The position numbers and the translations under genes were made by a program. Source: JOPF136 sp035272605 (GTDB lineage Bacteria > Acidobacteriota > Terriglobia > Acidiferrales > UBA7541). From it: DNA of 5,110 nucleotides. The notes under the pieces were generated by a model, which was given only the letters and a program-made list of their open reading frames with translations, had not been told where the DNA came from and ran no database searches. Of the stretch, positions 4,805 to 5,110 are shown piece by piece. Positions within the stretch are counted from its first letter, which is position 1. Each line of letters opens with the position of its first letter. Location: contig DATEQM010000099.1 in assembly GCA_035272605.1 (NCBI GenBank), positions 1 to 5,110 on the forward strand, given 5' to 3'.

Positions 4805-4809
4805 AGGAG
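4805..4809 (+). promoter_or_regulatory. Shine-Dalgarno AGGAG for the gene at 4818
   Basis: AGGAG within the purine-rich AGAGGAGAGAG stands 8 nt before ATG 4818. It fixes the start of the exported protein and makes it likely that the otherwise undelimited frame is a real gene. Confidence 0.75.
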
Positions 4810-4817
4810 AGAGTCCG

Positions 4818-5110
4818 ATGCACACGTATACGCGCATGTTCCTACTCGCGAGCCTCGCGAGCGTAGGATTGGCCGCTGGTGCGGTACTGTCGCAGACGAC
4901 GCTTCCTGCGCCCGCACCCACAACCAAAGCAGAAGTTGGACGGTGGGACGCTGATCTTGTCGAACGCGCAGCGAAGATTCTTGCGTCGCCCACGCAATGG
5001 AACCGAGCGGACACGGGCGAGTGTTCCGGCGGCGCGACCTTGAGCATCCGGTGCGCCTTGGAGAAGGCCGTGGAGGAGTCCGCCGGAATATGGAGGGATC
5101 ACGCGGGAGC
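4818..5110 (+). CDS. Exported protein of unknown function, 3' end outside the window
   Basis: The frame is open from ATG 4818 to the right edge (97 codons and counting). It begins MHTYTRMFLLASLASVGLAA, a typical Sec signal peptide: a short N-region with one Arg, a hydrophobic core to about residue 24, and cleavage likely near residues 22-28. A Pro/Thr-rich linker follows (TLPAPAPTTK, 28-37), then a helical domain: RWDADLVERAAKILASPTQWNR (42-63), ADTGECSGGATLSIRCALEKAVEESAG. Two Cys (69 and 79) could form a disulfide, and there is no lipobox. I have the impression of a recurrent family of small periplasmic proteins with the pattern KILxSPxxWNRxDTxxC...xSxxCALExA, but cannot name it. It follows the repeats in its own transcription unit, with a strong Shine-Dalgarno. 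No link to the RHS module or IS is evident beyond position. Confidence 0.75.
   Translation, partial: MHTYTRMFLLASLASVGLAAGAVLSQTTLPAPAPTTKAEVGRWDADLVERAAKILASPTQWNRADTGECSGGATLSIRCALEKAVEESAGIWRDHAG

Larger units (their letters stand above)
4483..4817. other. Intergenic stretch with repeats between IS66 and the exported-protein gene
   Basis: This is 335 bp without a credible gene. It contains the two palindromic repeats, a small inverted repeat AAACGA/TCGTTT at 4530-4544, an inverted repeat GTCGGG/CCCGAC at 4661-4685, and a small hairpin GTGGG-CCA-CCCAC at 4781-4793, 12 nt ahead of the Shine-Dalgarno of the next gene. I see no clear sigma-70 promoter. The promoter of the gene at 4818 should lie in the last 150 bp but cannot be named. 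Confidence 0.55.

Noticed and set aside
4612..5102. Overlapping minus-strand ORFs of 86-109 codons at the right edge
   Set aside because: They oppose the exported-protein gene, which has a Shine-Dalgarno and signal peptide; they show neither.

Overview
The window looks like an accessory region of a high-GC environmental bacterium. Coding GC is high in the insertion sequence and the RHS core and lower in the RHS tip and the gene after it. The style of the RHS YD-repeat core, an IS66 element with full tnpA-tnpB-tnpC, and short palindromic repeats next to a small secreted protein would fit a soil or freshwater lineage such as Acidobacteriota. That placement is an inference from general appearance and is weakly held.

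Left part (1-1695): after a possible transposase C-terminal tail at the very edge lies a 5'-truncated RHS protein of 366 codons. It keeps a few YD repeats, the complete RHS-repeat-associated core ending in the DPSG signature, and a 138-residue variable C-terminal tip that is hydrophobic and lower in GC. Its stop codon overlaps the start of a 169-codon gene (TAATG). This is the layout of an orphan rhsCT/immunity module. The small protein matches no immunity family I can name, but its sequence pattern resembles a degenerate class III nucleotidyl cyclase fold. I consider this pair the most interesting content of the window.

Centre (1696-4482): a 202-bp spacer carries a decapeptide-size ORF with a strong Shine-Dalgarno and a stray copy of an IS66-type terminus. 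A complete IS66-family insertion sequence follows (1898-4482, 2585 bp). It has 28-bp imperfect terminal inverted repeats (20/28 identical) starting GTAAGCGT, and three genes on the minus strand in the order tnpA, tnpB, tnpC. tnpA and tnpB overlap by ATGA. tnpB and tnpC lie in the same frame with a single TGA between them. The 8-bp flanks match only partly (5/8), so no clean target duplication is visible. The IS points its 3' end at the 3' end of the RHS module.

Right part (4483-5110): the right end of the IS abuts a short palindromic repeat of which a second copy lies about 80 bp downstream. The rest of the 335-bp intergenic stretch holds a few small inverted repeats. A gene for a small exported protein with a strong ribosome binding site starts at 4818 and runs off the right edge. 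It is unrecognised by name but has a clear signal peptide and a Cys-containing mature domain.
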